A stretch of DNA of 64,000 nt, taken from positions 23,810-87,809 of the forward strand of contig VZSE01009971.1 of the NCBI GenBank assembly GCA_013398275.1, in the 5' to 3' direction. Positions 22,201-34,776 of the stretch are shown here, piece after piece (position 1 is the first letter of the stretch; the number at the start of each line of letters is the position of its first letter). The notes under the pieces were generated by a model. It did not search any database. It saw only the letters and a program-made list of their open reading frames with translations, and was not told where the DNA came from. This stretch comes from Promerops cafer. Its lineage: Eukaryota > Chordata > Aves > Passeriformes > Nectariniidae. The position numbers were made by a program, and so were the translations under genes.

Positions 22201-25200
22201 GAATCCATTTCTGCCAACTCTGTCCCAGAGCCCTGGTGCAAGCCTCCAGCCAAGTCTTCCAGGCCCATCCACGACAGTGACTGTTTTAACAATCCCAACC
22301 TAGAACTGCTTTAAATATGAGGCACAGGAATGAAGACAAACACAGAAACCACAAACAGATCCAAGATGACACGTGCAATACCCCTCTTCCTGGATGGGGA
22401 TATGCTTTCCCTGCTCCAGGGAAAGAGTACTCACCTGTCTGATTGACATGGTGCAGAGAATGTAGAGGAAGATGAAGGAGCAGTCAGTGTAATCCTCACC
22501 CAGGAGGTTGCGGTGGGAGAGACCTTGGATGTACGAGAGGGGGATGAACGGAAGCTTTGCCACCACTCGCCCATCAAATCTGGAAAAGAGAGCACTGGAT
22601 CAACACTGGAGACAGCAGAAGAGCTTTTGGATATACAAAGAACAAGTGAGCATCTTCAACAGGCCACCGGAGCAGGTAAGGCCACATGGAAGGCTAAAAG
22701 GCCTTGCTGCCTTCTCCAGCCCCTCTCCACACACTACACCAAGGAGGATAAAGACATCTCTCTCTCTGAGCCCTCCACTGGGTAGGATTCCCTCAGGAAC
22801 AGTTTTACCATAATCAAAGTGTTTCCTAGTGATTTAAGTGATCAACTGGACAAGCTGCTGGTTCATGAAATCTTGGTGTTTTGCAATTTTCTGGTGCATT
22901 TTATTTCTAAGTCAGATTTAGCAGATCACTTCCCAGAACACAGTCAGCACTTCAATAAAAGATGAATGACTGTCACCCTGCTGTACTGCAGTTACTGCAA
23001 CAAGACAGACCCTTTGCTTCAAGCAAAACAGCATTTTTTAACCAGAGCATAAATCAAAGACACCTTTTCCTGCCCTGGAGCAGCTGTGCTCCTCAGGATG
23101 CACAAGAGAGCCATCAACAGAATGCTTCATACCCCTGGTTTCTCTGCATTAGCTGTGGAGATGAAGGCAGTGCAGAGGCAGGATGATACCGCATATTCCG
23201 AGCAGCATGTCCTGCTCCTGGAATCCCTCCAGGCCCACATTCCAGGGCATCAGGCAGAGTGTGAATTTTGGCCAGTTTGCAAAGATTTCTCCCAAGCCAG
23301 ACAGTCGACCCAATCTTTTGATGTAGATGTGTATGATGCCTCATCAGCATGTGCATATCTGGATGTTATTTTCTCTGCATGTGCTGATTTTCGAACAGGT
23401 GTTTCTTGTTTCAAGAGATCCTAAATGAGCCTTCTTTCCTGTGGAGATGCATTCACACAGGCACGGCTCAAACACACGCCAACTTTGTTTACATCTCACA
23501 GGCAGTTTGGCAAAAGAGCTCAGAACGGATGTTTATCTCCCTGGAACATCCCCCAGTGGCTTAAAATTCTGCGTTATTCCTGCTGTGACAATGACAAGTA
23601 CTTCAGCAGTAGCACCCTGAGGTACCTGCTTTTAATTCCAGCAGGTTTTCACAGTTATCAAGAGGTACCAGAATGCACAACTCTTAGAGCAAGGCAGGGA
23701 AGTGATTGCATGAAAAAGTTGCTGGCAAGAGAAAATTGAGACACACAGAAGGTAATTTCTGCCCCAGGTGAAATCCCTGGTGGCTTGGAGGCTGCTGCTG
23801 CTGCAGATCTCACTGCCATAATGAACCTTTTAAGCCACAACAGTCACTCAGCTGTTTGTCTTGGGCACAGCATTCTGCTCTTTGGGTTTAAACCAGCCTT
23901 GCTGACACTTCCACATCCTTCCAGCACGGTCCAACCTGCTGCCCCAGCACTGCTGACACTCAGGAAATCATCCCAGTGATTTCCAGTTTGGCTAAGGGGG
24001 CACTTGGCAATGGTGAGGTGCTCACACAGAGCAGCAGCATCTGCAAAGTACCTGTCCAAAGGGTGCTGCTTCCACACAGTTCCTGCTCCTTTTTTCCCAG
24101 CAACCACAAACTCATTCAAGAACAGGAAAAGCAGCAAACGTGGCCACAGCCATTGCAGGTGTCAGCCACCCTTTTCCTACCACACCCACAAGTGCCTCCA
24201 TGGATACTCCTGCTGCTCAGATTCCCTCTACAGAAAGAGGCAGTTAAATAAAAGATATGCCCAAAGGCTGACATCAATTCCCTGCTCAGCAGCATGGTCT
24301 CTGTGGCCAGGAATCCTCAAAAGAGGAACAAGACAAGTAAACTTGGTAGAAGTTCATGGTTTTCTTCTACCTTTATTTTTTTTTAATTTAATATCTATGG
24401 AAGGAGGAGCCATATAGAATTTAACCCAAATCAACCCCTTCCTAAAGTTCTTAACAAACTTACAGTTCTGTAATATTTGTTAGTCACAGAACACTCAGAG
24501 CATCTGCCTCTTCCCCCTCTAGGAAAGTGGGCACAGTGGGATAAAGCATTTCAGTTTGTTTTTCAGTCTGCTTTAGGGGCACGTGCTGGTGTTTGTGTTG
24601 CACCCAAAGAGCAAGGCAAGCACTTGGAGGTCTCAAGTGCAACCCTACAAATGCCCCCTCAGACCCCTCACTGCTCACAATGCACCTCCAGCCCTGCTCG
24701 GGGCTGCAGTGAAATGAGACATCACTGACTCAAGACTGTCCCCAAATTCTAAAATCCTCCAGTGCTGGGTTGCTTTGCTCTGCTCAGAACGCTCAGTGCT
24801 GAAGTCTGACTAAGCTGAATAAATAAAGGATCCACACAGTGGCACTTCTGTTATTATGTTACCCCATGTTTGCAATTTATCCACCCACAGATCTCCAGTA
24901 AAATAACAATTGACTGTATCCTGGGGACTGCCAGCACAGAAGCCAAAGGCTTTGGTGCCCAAGAATGTAAATTCCTGTTTGCAGGGCAAGGATATTGCCC
25001 AGATATCAAGCAGCCTTCTAGAGGTTACCCTATTCATGTCATCTTCAGATTTAACAGCCAACAGTTCATATTTCAAGTGAATCAAGCTTTAAAAGCCAAG
25101 CACAGCGTTTCAGATTTGCATATTTGAAACAAAGCTGTCTATAACCTTGCAAACCAGTTTGGGGTTTCTTGTCCATTTGTTTTTTTAAATTACACCCATC

Positions 25201-28200
25201 CCAAGTCACTTTTAAAACAAATGAAGCTTGGAGCCCATGCCTGAACCTGTTTATATCTGGACTCTGATTACCTCAAGTAGGGCAACAACAAACTCTGCAA
25301 TTACAGCTCACTTTCAGGGGCAAGGGAGCTGACCCAGTTTTGTTTGCAAGAGCATTCTTTGGTCACACCACTACAGCAAAGCCAAAGCAGCTGAAGACTG
25401 AAGATGTTTGCCTGACATGCACCAAAGTTGCCCTAGTCAGGATGTTCCCATGCAGAAAAAATATCAAAAGCTGTGTCTAGACTGAATGCAATTTGTTCAA
25501 ATTGGTTGTACTCAGTACTCAATGTTCCCTCTTGAGCAGAACGTGTATGTGATGACCAAACCACCACATCTTCATATGAAATATGGATCCATTTATTTAT
25601 TTATGGTTCTTGGCCGGACAATGTCACTCTTAACACTTCAAGTGATGAAGGGAAGGTGGAAAATATGCTCACCATGAAAATTCCAGAAAAAAAATGCAGG
25701 AAGTTGATACTTACATGGAGTTGAACATTCCCATCAAGGCAGTGAAGCAGAAGCCGATGGCAAACATGGATTTCATCCGAACCTGCAACCACAAAGGTCA
25801 GAGATGCTTAAAACAACAGGCCCACACTGAGGGATTATGAGCTCACACCCTTAAAGACAGGCTTTGTACAGATCACTGAAATCAACAGGGAAAAAGGATG
25901 ACCCAGCAGACAGAGAGGTTGTAAAAGTGACTGGAGAAGTCCCAAAGAGACTGGGTACAAAGGCAGCCACAGTGTGGGCCACTGATGGGAAGTGCTGCTT
26001 CAAGGAGATGAAAAGAAAAGTGCTCAAGGATTGTCCTGTCACCTTGCACAGGCTGGTTTCATTTTTTCCCTAAGCCTGTAAAACCCATCAGGGGGATTCC
26101 CAGGGGACTCCCAGCAGGAGATCATTACAATGCCCAAAGTTACAAGAAGCCACAAAAATTAATTCTACTTCAAAAAACATCATGGAGGCTTATAAAGATG
26201 AAAATAGCTAAGGTTTGGCATGAGATGAGGCAGTAACTCTGTGGCTCATACTAAAATCTCTAGTTATTAGAGAAAAGCCAGAAGGACCTTTCCAGAGGAA
26301 AAGCAGCTTTGTCTGCCAATTGAACAAAGCCTTTCTGTTGGAAAACTGACTGAAATCTCCAGCAGTTGGGAACTGGCTTTGAATTTTCATACCATTGACA
26401 AGTCCCTGTTGTTATTCTTCAGTTTCTCTTCTTGTCTCTCTGGAAAGAGAAAAACAACAGCTTTAATCAGTTATGTCAACCTAGAAACCAGAGTGTTTTC
26501 ATTTCTAGGAAAACTTAACCTCTTTGGCTCTCCAAACAAATAACACTTCCAAAATCAACTCCAGCTCTCTTTGCCAGACAGTAGAAAGTGAAAAACTGTA
26601 CACAGCCAACTGCTTCTCCACCACAGCAACATGCAGCAAGTCAGGCACAAAGAGAGGAGGCGGCTGGAATCACACATTCAGCACTTTTGAAAGAAATGCA
26701 CCCAATGTCAGATTTGCTAACTCAACCAACTCACACAGGAGCATGAGCACTGCTGCCAGGAAACAAAAACAGTGCCCCTCTGCCACAGTTCCCAAAGGGA
26801 GCAGTGATCAATTTGCTGCACACCATCGTAAATACATTCAATAAGTAAGGATTTCCTTCTGGAGGTCTCAAAAGGGAAAACCACGCACAGAGCTGGGAGC
26901 TGCACCTCAGCAACACCAAAATCCTGCTGGTCTTAGTAATGAATTTTGCACCCTTCTCACACCTAGGAGATTCTCCAAAGAGGAAAGAGATTTCCTACAT
27001 GAAATTCAGTGATGAGTGTATTACTGTGCTTTGCAGGAAATACTTTGGAAATTTAGTCTGTCCTTAAATCACCACAGACTTCAAAGATACTCAGATTTTC
27101 AAGAGGGCATTTTTCATGTCCCTCACTGGAGGGCTGCTCTGGCCTTCAGCATTATCCCCTGTCTGTCACCTTTCCTGTCCCATGTCCCCATCATGCCTTG
27201 TGCTCCTCTCAGACCCAAGATTCAGAGGGGCAGCCAGGGCTGGGAAGCAGCAGGCAGCTGAAGTAAGGATGTGGATAATGAAGGAATATCCAAAGAACAG
27301 CACGAGTGAAGAGGGGAGGAGGCAAAAGGACTGCCCAGGGCTATCCCAGCATGGGAATTTTGAGGGATCCCCACTGAAGTTTCAGTACTAGAGGCCCACA
27401 GCTCAGAAACTCCAAAATTCTCTCCCAAGCCCCTGCTAAGCACAGGGACTCACAGTCAGTGTTATGAAAAGCAACAGCAACACCCCTACCTAATTCCTTA
27501 GAAGCCTCTTTGCTATTTCCACTTGCTCCTAACTACAAACCATCCCCCCTGGCAGGAACCTTTCAGACACCTGCTTCCTGAGCCAGGTGGAAAGTTGTGT
27601 CCTGGGACATTTCAGCAACCACAGGCCAGCTCTTCAGGAATCACATTTGGCACAAATACTTGTTTTTTCCCCTCTGCTGCATAACTGACCATCTATTTAG
27701 GTGGGCTAAAGGTTACATGGAGGAAAGAACACAGTTCTGAGTGCCCAGTATACCTGACCTGTCTCTCAACTATTTCTACAGATTCAAAATGAACATGTTC
27801 TGGGTGATCCACTTATATAAATGGTCTATTCCTCCCCAAATCACACATAAACAGCCTGTTAAGCACTTTGCTGGGTAGTTTACAGTTGAGTAAAAGCATG
27901 GAGAAGGAGGACTGGGTTAACAAGCAGCTCCCTGGAGCCCAGAATCACCTTACTCTGCTCATTGGAACACAAACCATGAGGACACAGGGACAGAGATTTG
28001 CCAGGACTGGGGGTTTTTATTTTGTTTTAGTTTTGCTGTCCATCTAACACTCATGTGGACTCCTGGGAATGTCACTGTCTTTTCTTCCAGAAGCACATGG
28101 ACACAGAAAGCAGTAGCAAGGTTTAAGCTAACAAATCATCTCTTTAAACTGCAATGACAGAGGGCTACACCAATGCTACAGGTGTCCTGTTCCAGCAGTG

Positions 28201-31200
28201 CCCAAGGTGATTTAGACACAATGTGACCATTGGTTCATTTTACAGTTAAAAATAAAGGGGTTTTTTTTTAAGGAAACACCATATTAAGCTTTCCCAAGCA
28301 ACTTTCCCCCTACCTCCTTGTGCACATGCATGATTCATCCCTTATGAAACCAAGTAATATCATCCACACACCTCCTGTCTTATTCTATGTGTGGAACAGA
28401 TGGCAACTGAGGCAGGTCTGTACCACAGCTGTTACTTACCCATAAAGCCTCAGCTCAATATTTACTTTTTGTTAACTAAAATGGTAGAACTTGGAAGAAC
28501 TCCAGCACAAGTAGATTTGCTGTGACAACAATGCCCCATCTTGCAGAATGATTTGACATCCAGTAAGTTACTGAGAGCAGAGATTTCAAAACCACTTAAC
28601 AGCTGTGAGTCATTTTCTGGAAGTCCAGTGTGACATTTAGGGTCTGATTTTTCAGAAACATCAAGAATTCATCTTTGCCTGAACACAAATTAAATACTGA
28701 GGTTATGCAGCACTTTAAAAAAAAAATAAAAAGAAACAAAAAACCCCCAAAAAAATCAGTGTCAGAATCTTAGGCTTGGCCAGCAAGCATCACAGCAAAC
28801 AAAATCAGTGGTCGTTTCCTAAGTTCTGATCTTTGTCCCTTTGTGCTTTGTTTTTCATCTGCAAAACAAGATTATTTCAGTGTATAAAAATTGGTGGAGC
28901 ATCTGAAGTCCTCAGATTCTACTGTTTATTGGTTTAGTCCAAGCACAAGTAAAATATTGTCTGCTAGGAACACAGCTTGGATGGTGCCCTGCAAAAAAGT
29001 CGTTGTCACACCTTTTTTATTTAATGTTATCTGCAGCTGTCACATATGGTCACTTTCAAAGCTGCCTTATCCACCAAGCAGGGTTCATCCCATGCAGGGA
29101 TTAGTCAAGATTAAGAACTGAAATGCACAAGAGGAAGCATTTTGGCTCCTGTCCCTTGAGGAATCTAACGACAACAGGTTTTCTACCTAGGAAAAACTGT
29201 TTGAAGATGTGTTTATAATTCCCAAGCTTTGTACAGATCAAATGACTAATCCAGCTACCTGGTGTTACAGAGGAATGAGGAAACCAACTCCCAGGAGCTC
29301 TCAGAAGTGTTCCTGCCACGATCTCTGTAATAACTTAACTGAGCTTTGCTGCACGTTGTGAGTCCTGCAGATAGCAGATCCTCCTAAAACCTTTGAACAT
29401 CTCTTTACCCTCTTCTTGCTTAGTTCAGTATTTAAAGAGTTACCCTAACCCAGAAAGAATTCAGCTTACTGACAATGAAAAAGAATGGAAAAATGAATCA
29501 CTGCCTAAAATTGAGCAAAACTGATTTATCAAAATTGAAATTAATCTAAGCACGGTTACAGTTAACATGAACATCTTCAGCTCTAAAGTGTTCAAATGAA
29601 GGGGAAAAAGAAAAAATAATCACAATTTGAGTCCTACAGCTACAGCTAGCTGCCATGCACTGCAGCTGAAGTTAGTAACAGCCATAGATATCAAGGCTAA
29701 AATGGGAGAAAAGGTCAGGGAGCTCAGCAAGAGGTGCTGCTCCTCTCAGTGATCCACCCATTTGATCAAAACCATCAGGAGGCTGGGCATCTCCTGCCTT
29801 GGAACAGTAAGGCAAATGAATAAATAGCCTTGAAAGGAAGGAAAGGATAATCACTTCCATCAGTTTCTCAACTTTCCACCATCCTTGAGGAGCCAGACTT
29901 ACCTATCTTCTTTTTCTGCTGTCGGCCTGCTGATTCAGTTATTGTTTCCTTCTTCTTTTCCACTGCAAAATTAAAAGATACTCCATCACTTCTGCACAGT
30001 GATACCACCACACCTTTTCCACACACCAAACAAAACTTTTTATTCCTCTGTAGAACAGGGGCACAAAAAGCAGCTAAGTAGGACTAAGAACATATTTAGA
30101 ATCAGTAAGTTATCAACTATCAAGGCTGATTACATCAACCACTTAAAAACTATAATAAAAAAATTCAAAACCCTGGGTAAGATACAAACATATTAAAAGG
30201 GTTAATTTTGAACTCTGTCAAGAGCCCATGACAGTGTGGACTGAGCAGTCTGGGGACAATTTTGGCTCAAGTGACCCTTGCTGATTTGTCATTAGTATCA
30301 GACAGTACTTTTGATTCAGCAAGTGGAATGAAAAGAGCTTTGTGGCAAGCTCTGCTCCCAATTATCTGCAGTGGGAAGCAGAATACAGGAAAGTCTGTGT
30401 TCTCCTACATCCCTTCTTCACAGGCAGGCATTCTCAGGGGAAATGCTGCCCAAGCAGGCAGCCACAGCCTCTCCATTCTTCAATTCATTAGTACTGAAGT
30501 ATTTCCAATATTTCAAAGCAGAAGCCTAAGGTCAAAGGTACTAAAACCCCAAATCAGACATGCACCTGCCACCACTCCAGCAAAGCAGGCCAGCAGAGCC
30601 AGCACAGGGGAATGGGAACACAGTAAATGTGCTGCTCAGCTGCAAAGGACATTCTGGGACAGCAAAAAGGGCTTTTCCAGGAAGCAAGAGACATTTTAAT
30701 TCAAGACCTATAACAAGAGTACTCCAGGAAGCAAGGATGATGAAGCATGACCACGGTCTAACAACAGAGAGCAGCCCCTTTTTACTTTAAACCCTCTGTA
30801 TTTATGCAAACTGCATGTACCATATCTGCTCTACCAACACAGAGCCTGGGCTCACTGTCAGCTCACAGATACCTGAGTGCTGGGGCTCCCCTCCCTCGTG
30901 AAGTACCAGCTCAGCACAGATTTTCCAGCCCTGATTTCAAAGGCCAGAGGAAATGAAGACAGCCAGCCTTCCAAGCCACACCAGGATTTGTAGAGCTGCC
31001 TTACAAAATGCCTGTGAGTCAGTCACAACTGCTCAGAAAATCACATCAGCCCAGACAAGTCACCTCAACATCATCCCTCCATGGCAAAGGAGTGAGAAAT
31101 AATTGCTTTTCCCAAAGAACAAGAGGATCTCTGGTGGGCAGGGAGGAAAACAGGGAGCTTGTGTCCCTAGGGAATACTGCAGAGAGGTGTCAGATGACAC

Positions 31201-33910
31201 AATGTACCCAGGGCTCACAGAACACAGCCTCCATAACCCTCCTTATGCCAAACCCAGCTGGGGAAACACCATCAGGGCCCACATAACCCCACGGCCCCAG
31301 CTCTAAACTCTAGACAGTGCTATTAAGGCTTATGCAAGGCTGAGGAGCTCCCAGCCCCAATTCCCCGAGGACTGCCCGTGGGAACATCCACGTCACCAAA
31401 TCAGAAATTCCAGGGACAGCCTTCAGCCTCGAACATTTACCCCTGCATTCACCCAGAACAATCCCTGCAGCAGCCTCAGCCAACGCTGAGCCTCTCCCTA
31501 GGAAGGAGAGGACAGGAAGAGATGAAATTAAGGAGTAACAATGTCTGCTCAAGCACACTACCCAGCCCCTTTGTTTTTGCAAATCCTAAAGATCCCTAGG
31601 ACTCTCACGGGAGAGCTTAAAGGTCTCAAATGTGTTTTTTCCTGTTTCAGATGTGTTAGATAACAGCTGAAAGGTGTGGCTCAAGTGGTCCACTTGGCAA
31701 GTTGTAAGCCCTCAGGTCAGCCAGCTGTCCTCAGCACAAGAGGGGAAGGAAAAAAAGCAAAGCTGAATTTTTACTGACTCCTTATTCAGCTTTACTTTCT
31801 TTTTTTTTTTTTAATTGGGGGTGGGGAATCAAACAAGGAGATCAGAAACTAATTGAGACACATAAACCTCACATCAATCCCTTCACAGATGATAGCCTGG
31901 ATACCAGGAGAGCTATAAAAGCAAACAGCATTAAACTCTTACAGCAATCATTAAACCCTAGAGACTAAGCCCTGCTAACTGCTTTTGGAATTGAACAGCA
32001 CAAACACAAGAGGACACTAAGTTTGCAGCTGGGTTTCAACTCCTTCCCTAACTTGCTCTTCTGGGGCTAATTCCATGCCACACACAGGACAAGTGGGATT
32101 CAAGTGAGGCAGGCAGAGATGCAATCCCCAGCTGTGACACACACACGACTGTACTTCAACTCCTCTGTTTAAACTGCCCAGGGGAAGGCTGGAATAAGCT
32201 GGGCTGGTAAGAGCAATATGTGATAATATTGTGTTCTCTCGTGCATTGCAGAGCACTGACACCATAATGAGATGTCTGTAAGGTAAAACCAGCTCTGGTT
32301 TGGCCCCAGCTGTCCTGTGCTGTCTCTCACTGCTGTAACTCGGGTAGGGTGTACTCAGCTGAGGTTAAAAGGTCAGAATTTCTCATCTGCAGCTTGGCTT
32401 CTGATACAGACAGGTCCATTTAAACACTCCATGCTCCCTCCTGTTTACCATTTCTCTTATATTTGATGCAGATCTCCTGACTGCTCACCCTCAGCTCCCT
32501 TTTCCCTTCTTCCCTCATACTTTGTTTACCCCCTCCCAGACCTCCTGTCTGTGGAATGAACCTGGGAGTTATCTCCTAATATTTCCTAACCTTGCTTCCA
32601 GTTTACATTTGGATAATTTGGTTTTACATCAGCTGATTGCTCAGACCTCTCTATGATGGCTTTGTCTTTACTCATCCCCCACATCAATCACCACCAATCA
32701 TCTTTACCTAAAATGCTTTTTCCTCATGGTATTCATTATCCAACCCTAGTTCTTTCTTTCTACAGACCTCAAATTCTCCTCTTTGCCCCTGAAAGGCAGA
32801 AATTGCATCTTTGAACGTGTTTCAGACATTTATTTCAGACACTGGCTGCTCACGTGCAGAAAAAAAGATGCCAGTACCAATCTCTTACTCCCTCCTGTCC
32901 TCCACTGACAGGAGGAGCAATTTACACAAGGCATTGGTCTTTGGCTGAGCTTCTTCCAGCAAAAGACCAGAATTAAGGGCAGAAAAAAGCCCCTGGTGAG
33001 TACTTACATTTCTTGCTCTGCTTTTCCACTTCAGCCTTTAATCTCTTGTACTTGTCTGTGCGATAAACCAGCACCCAAGTTATACCTGAAACAAACAGGT
33101 AGGAGGGAAGTAAAAACCTCCTGCAATATTGCTGATACGAGGGAGCAAATCCAAGTGCAGAAATTAAATTTTATGTCTGCAAAACCCTGTTATAACACAG
33201 CCAAGGGAGCACAGAGCACCAGCAAACTCCACCACCCCTTTCCCTCAAATCCCCATTCCAAGTTCCACGTAAAATGCAACTGTAAAATAAACCACGAAAT
33301 GAGCTATCGGTGTAAAATTGAAACAAGCTTTTAGTTTTTACTTGAATTGATAAACCTGTTTTGCAGGTGTGGGATGAAGATTTGGGGACGGGGGTATAAA
33401 GGGCATTTAGGGATACAGCACAACACCAGAAACGGGACCTGTGACTTGTGACTACCCCACAAGGCACCTATCCAGCATTTCCTTAAGAAGCTGCTCCCAT
33501 TTCAACCACTGAAATACAAAAAACCTTTTCAAGCAGCTTAAACCACCATCACTGCATGGTCAGGCGATTTCTGCACATCCTTCCCGCAACAGCTATGGGG
33601 GGAAACCACTGCGTCCTCCTTCATCCTCCAACAGCCTGGCTCCCTCCTGGAGGGAATAACCCCAGTTCCCAGCGCTCTGCACCAGAGCTCAGCGCCGTTC
33701 GGGGGGGATTCCCCGCTGTCCTCTCCGGGAGGAGGTTCAGCTGACCCCGAGCCCCGTTTCACAGCCTCCCTCCCCCGGGCCCCCAATGCGGCCCGTTCCC
33801 CCGCTCGCGGGAGCTGCCGGCCGCGCCCTGTCCGGCTCACCCTCGGCCAGCAGCGCGGTGCAGACGGAGATGAACACGATGAGGAGGGTGTCGGCGAACA
33901 TGGTGCTCAT
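16293..33910 (-). CDS. TMCO1: TMCO1, ER multipass-translocon / calcium load-activated channel protein
   Basis: Seven coding exons: 33910-33841, 33085-33008, 29962-29903, 26439-26393, 25782-25715, 22579-22435, 16391-16293. They total 567 nt and 188 residues, the same length as human, with all junctions in phase. The start MSTMFADTLLIVFISVCTALL is the first helix. A charged coiled coil follows (KAEVEKQSKKLEKKKE, QQKKKIERQEEKLKNNN), then the membrane segments SMFAIGFCFTALMGMFNSI and DCSFIFLYILCTMSIRQ, and a Pro/Gly tail ending QAGKFS. The family is DUF106/Oxa1-type (with EMC3 and GET1). TMCO1 acts in the ER in a multipass-protein translocon and is reported to leak Ca2+ on store overload. An in-frame ATG at 33967 would add 19 residues, but 33910 matches the conserved start. 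Exon 7 lies 6 kb from exon 6, across a 400-base assembly gap, and is intact. Tandem with ALDH9A1. Confidence 0.97.
16485..16920 (-). mobile_element. CR1 3'-end fragment in TMCO1 intron 6
   Basis: The plus strand shows the complement of a CR1 3' end: 'gaaggaacctctgggcatta' then 'ccagtccaacccccctgccc', followed by the 'gggcagctgctccagtgctc', 'attcttcctcacgttgagg' and 'ctggactctctccagtag' motifs. The element therefore runs on the minus strand with its 3' end at about 16,485. It is 5'-truncated and non-coding, and lies about 100 bases upstream of TMCO1 exon 7 in the same sense. Confidence 0.8.
17957..18356. other. Assembly gap (400 N) in TMCO1 intron 6
   Basis: Exactly 400 Ns with purine-rich G/A sequence on both sides. 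The round length suggests a placeholder or estimated gap. All seven TMCO1 coding exons are found elsewhere, so no coding sequence is needed here. Confidence 0.95.
18387..18484 (+). repeat. 11-bp minisatellite (AAAAAACAAGG)n
   Basis: Nine consecutive units: the first is one A short (18387-18396), followed by eight perfect 11-mers (18397-18484). It sits beside a G-rich tract (18,361-18,386) and the 400-N gap, so the true array is probably longer than shown. The minus-strand reading (repeating FFPCFFLVFSL) is not a protein. Confidence 0.95.
18485..22434. other. TMCO1: TMCO1 intron 6, unannotated part
   Basis: About 4 kb of intron with no exon, RNA gene or repeat that I can recognise. Short open frames on both strands show no family motifs. 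Introns 1 to 5 of TMCO1 (33,008-33,840; 29,963-33,007; 26,440-29,902; 25,783-26,392; 22,580-25,714) are likewise featureless to me apart from short A/T runs. Confidence 0.5.
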
Positions 33911-33986
33911 GGTGCTGCCGCCGCCGACCCGGTAACACCGCCGCGCACCCGGAAGGGCACCCGCCACCCGGAAGCTGCCTGGCCTC

Positions 33987-33999
33987 GTTGCCTAGCAAC
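33987..33999. promoter_or_regulatory. TMCO1: RFX-type X-box
   Basis: GTTGCCTAGCAAC is an inverted repeat of GTTGC/GCAAC with a 3-base centre, the classical RFX dimer site form. It is 77 bases upstream of the TMCO1 ATG on the minus strand. Confidence 0.6.
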
Positions 34000-34096
34000 G
34001 GCCGGAAGCGACCACCTGCACTTCCGGCTGGTGCCGGCGGCTGAGCGAGAAGACGCGGGAAGGGCGAGGGGCGGGGAAGGCGCGGCGAACGCTCCT

Positions 34097-34160
34097 CTGA
34101 TTGGGCGAGGCGGCTGTCAATCTGTCAATCGTGACGGCGGGCGCTGCGCTGATTGGGCGA
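34097..34160. promoter_or_regulatory. TMCO1: Duplicated NF-Y (CCAAT) module
   Basis: CTGATTGGGCGA occurs at 34097-34108 and again at 34149-34160. Each copy is followed by a CTGTCAAT motif, giving a 52-base direct repeat. On the minus strand the cores read CCAAT, 190-246 bases upstream of the TMCO1 start codon, typical of NF-Y sites in CpG promoters. Confidence 0.6.
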
Positions 34161-34315
34161 TGCTGCTGTCAATCGTGGAGGTGGGCCCCGCCTATCAGCG
34201 GGGCTGAGGGATGGTCGTTATCATGGCGGGGCCTGGACCCAGCTCTTGCCGCAGCCCGCCCGAGTCCCGCACACCGGGCTGTGGTGAGGCCGCGCCCGGT
34301 TCAGGGCTCGCGGAG

Positions 34316-34505
34316 GGGTTCACAGAATCGGTTAGGCTGGAAAAGACCTCCGCGATCATCCCGAGTCCAACCTGTGAGCCAACACTACCGCGGCACCAAG
34401 TGCCATGCCCGGTCTACCCACCTCCCTGGGTAGCCCGTTCTGTTCACCCTTTCTGTGAAGAAATGTATCCTAATGTCCCACCTAAACTTCCCGCGGTGTA
34501 GTTTG
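34316..34505 (-). mobile_element. CR1 3'-end fragment (minus)
   Basis: The complement of a CR1 3' end starts with 'cacagaatcggttaggctgg' and continues through the 'agtccaacct', 'cctgggtagcccgttctgtt' and 'aatgtatcctaatgtcc' motifs. It abuts the edge of the TMCO1 CpG island. Confidence 0.8.
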
Positions 34506-34599
34506 ACACTGGGTGGGTGTCTGCCTGAACCCGCTTGCCAGGAAAGATGCACCCAGGCGTTCGCTGGAAAAAAGGTTGGCTTGGAGAAGCCTTCCTGGT

Positions 34600-34776
34600 T
34601 TCTGCAACTCTGCCCTGGGTTAATTTGCCGGTGGTGTGAATGGGAGTGTTCAAGACCAACTTGGACAGGTTTTGGAGCAACTGGTCTAGTGGAAGGTGTC
34701 CCCGTCCATGGCAGGGGATGATCTTTAATGTCCTTTTCATCCCAAACCATTCTAGGATTCTGTGATTCTGTGAATA
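34600..34776 (+). mobile_element. CR1 3'-end fragment (plus)
   Basis: CR1 3' end in the plus sense ('gtgttcaagaccaacttgg', 'ctagtggaaggtgtccc', 'ggatgatctttaatgtcc'), ending in the short terminal repeat 'attctaggattctgtgattctg'-like sequence that is diagnostic of CR1. Opposite in orientation to the fragment just to its left. Confidence 0.85.

Larger units (their letters stand above)
33640..34330 (-). promoter_or_regulatory. TMCO1: TMCO1 CpG-island promoter
   Basis: CpG-rich DNA covers TMCO1 exon 1 and the 420 bases upstream. It contains several ETS-like GGAA/TTCC sites (CCGGAAGGGC near 33,950, CCGGAAGC near 33,968, GCCGGAAGCG near 34,001, CACTTCCGGC near 34,020). It also has a near-palindromic X-box GTTGCCTAGCAAC at 33987-33999, and two ATTGG boxes (CCAAT on minus) at 34100-34104 and 34152-34156. 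Such islands usually fire in both directions, but I see no divergent coding gene on the plus strand. Confidence 0.65.

Noticed and set aside
33910..33967. Longer TMCO1 start adding 19 residues
   Set aside because: The added residues have no resemblance to known TMCO1 N-termini that I can recall, whereas the ATG at 33910 gives exactly the conserved 188-residue protein.
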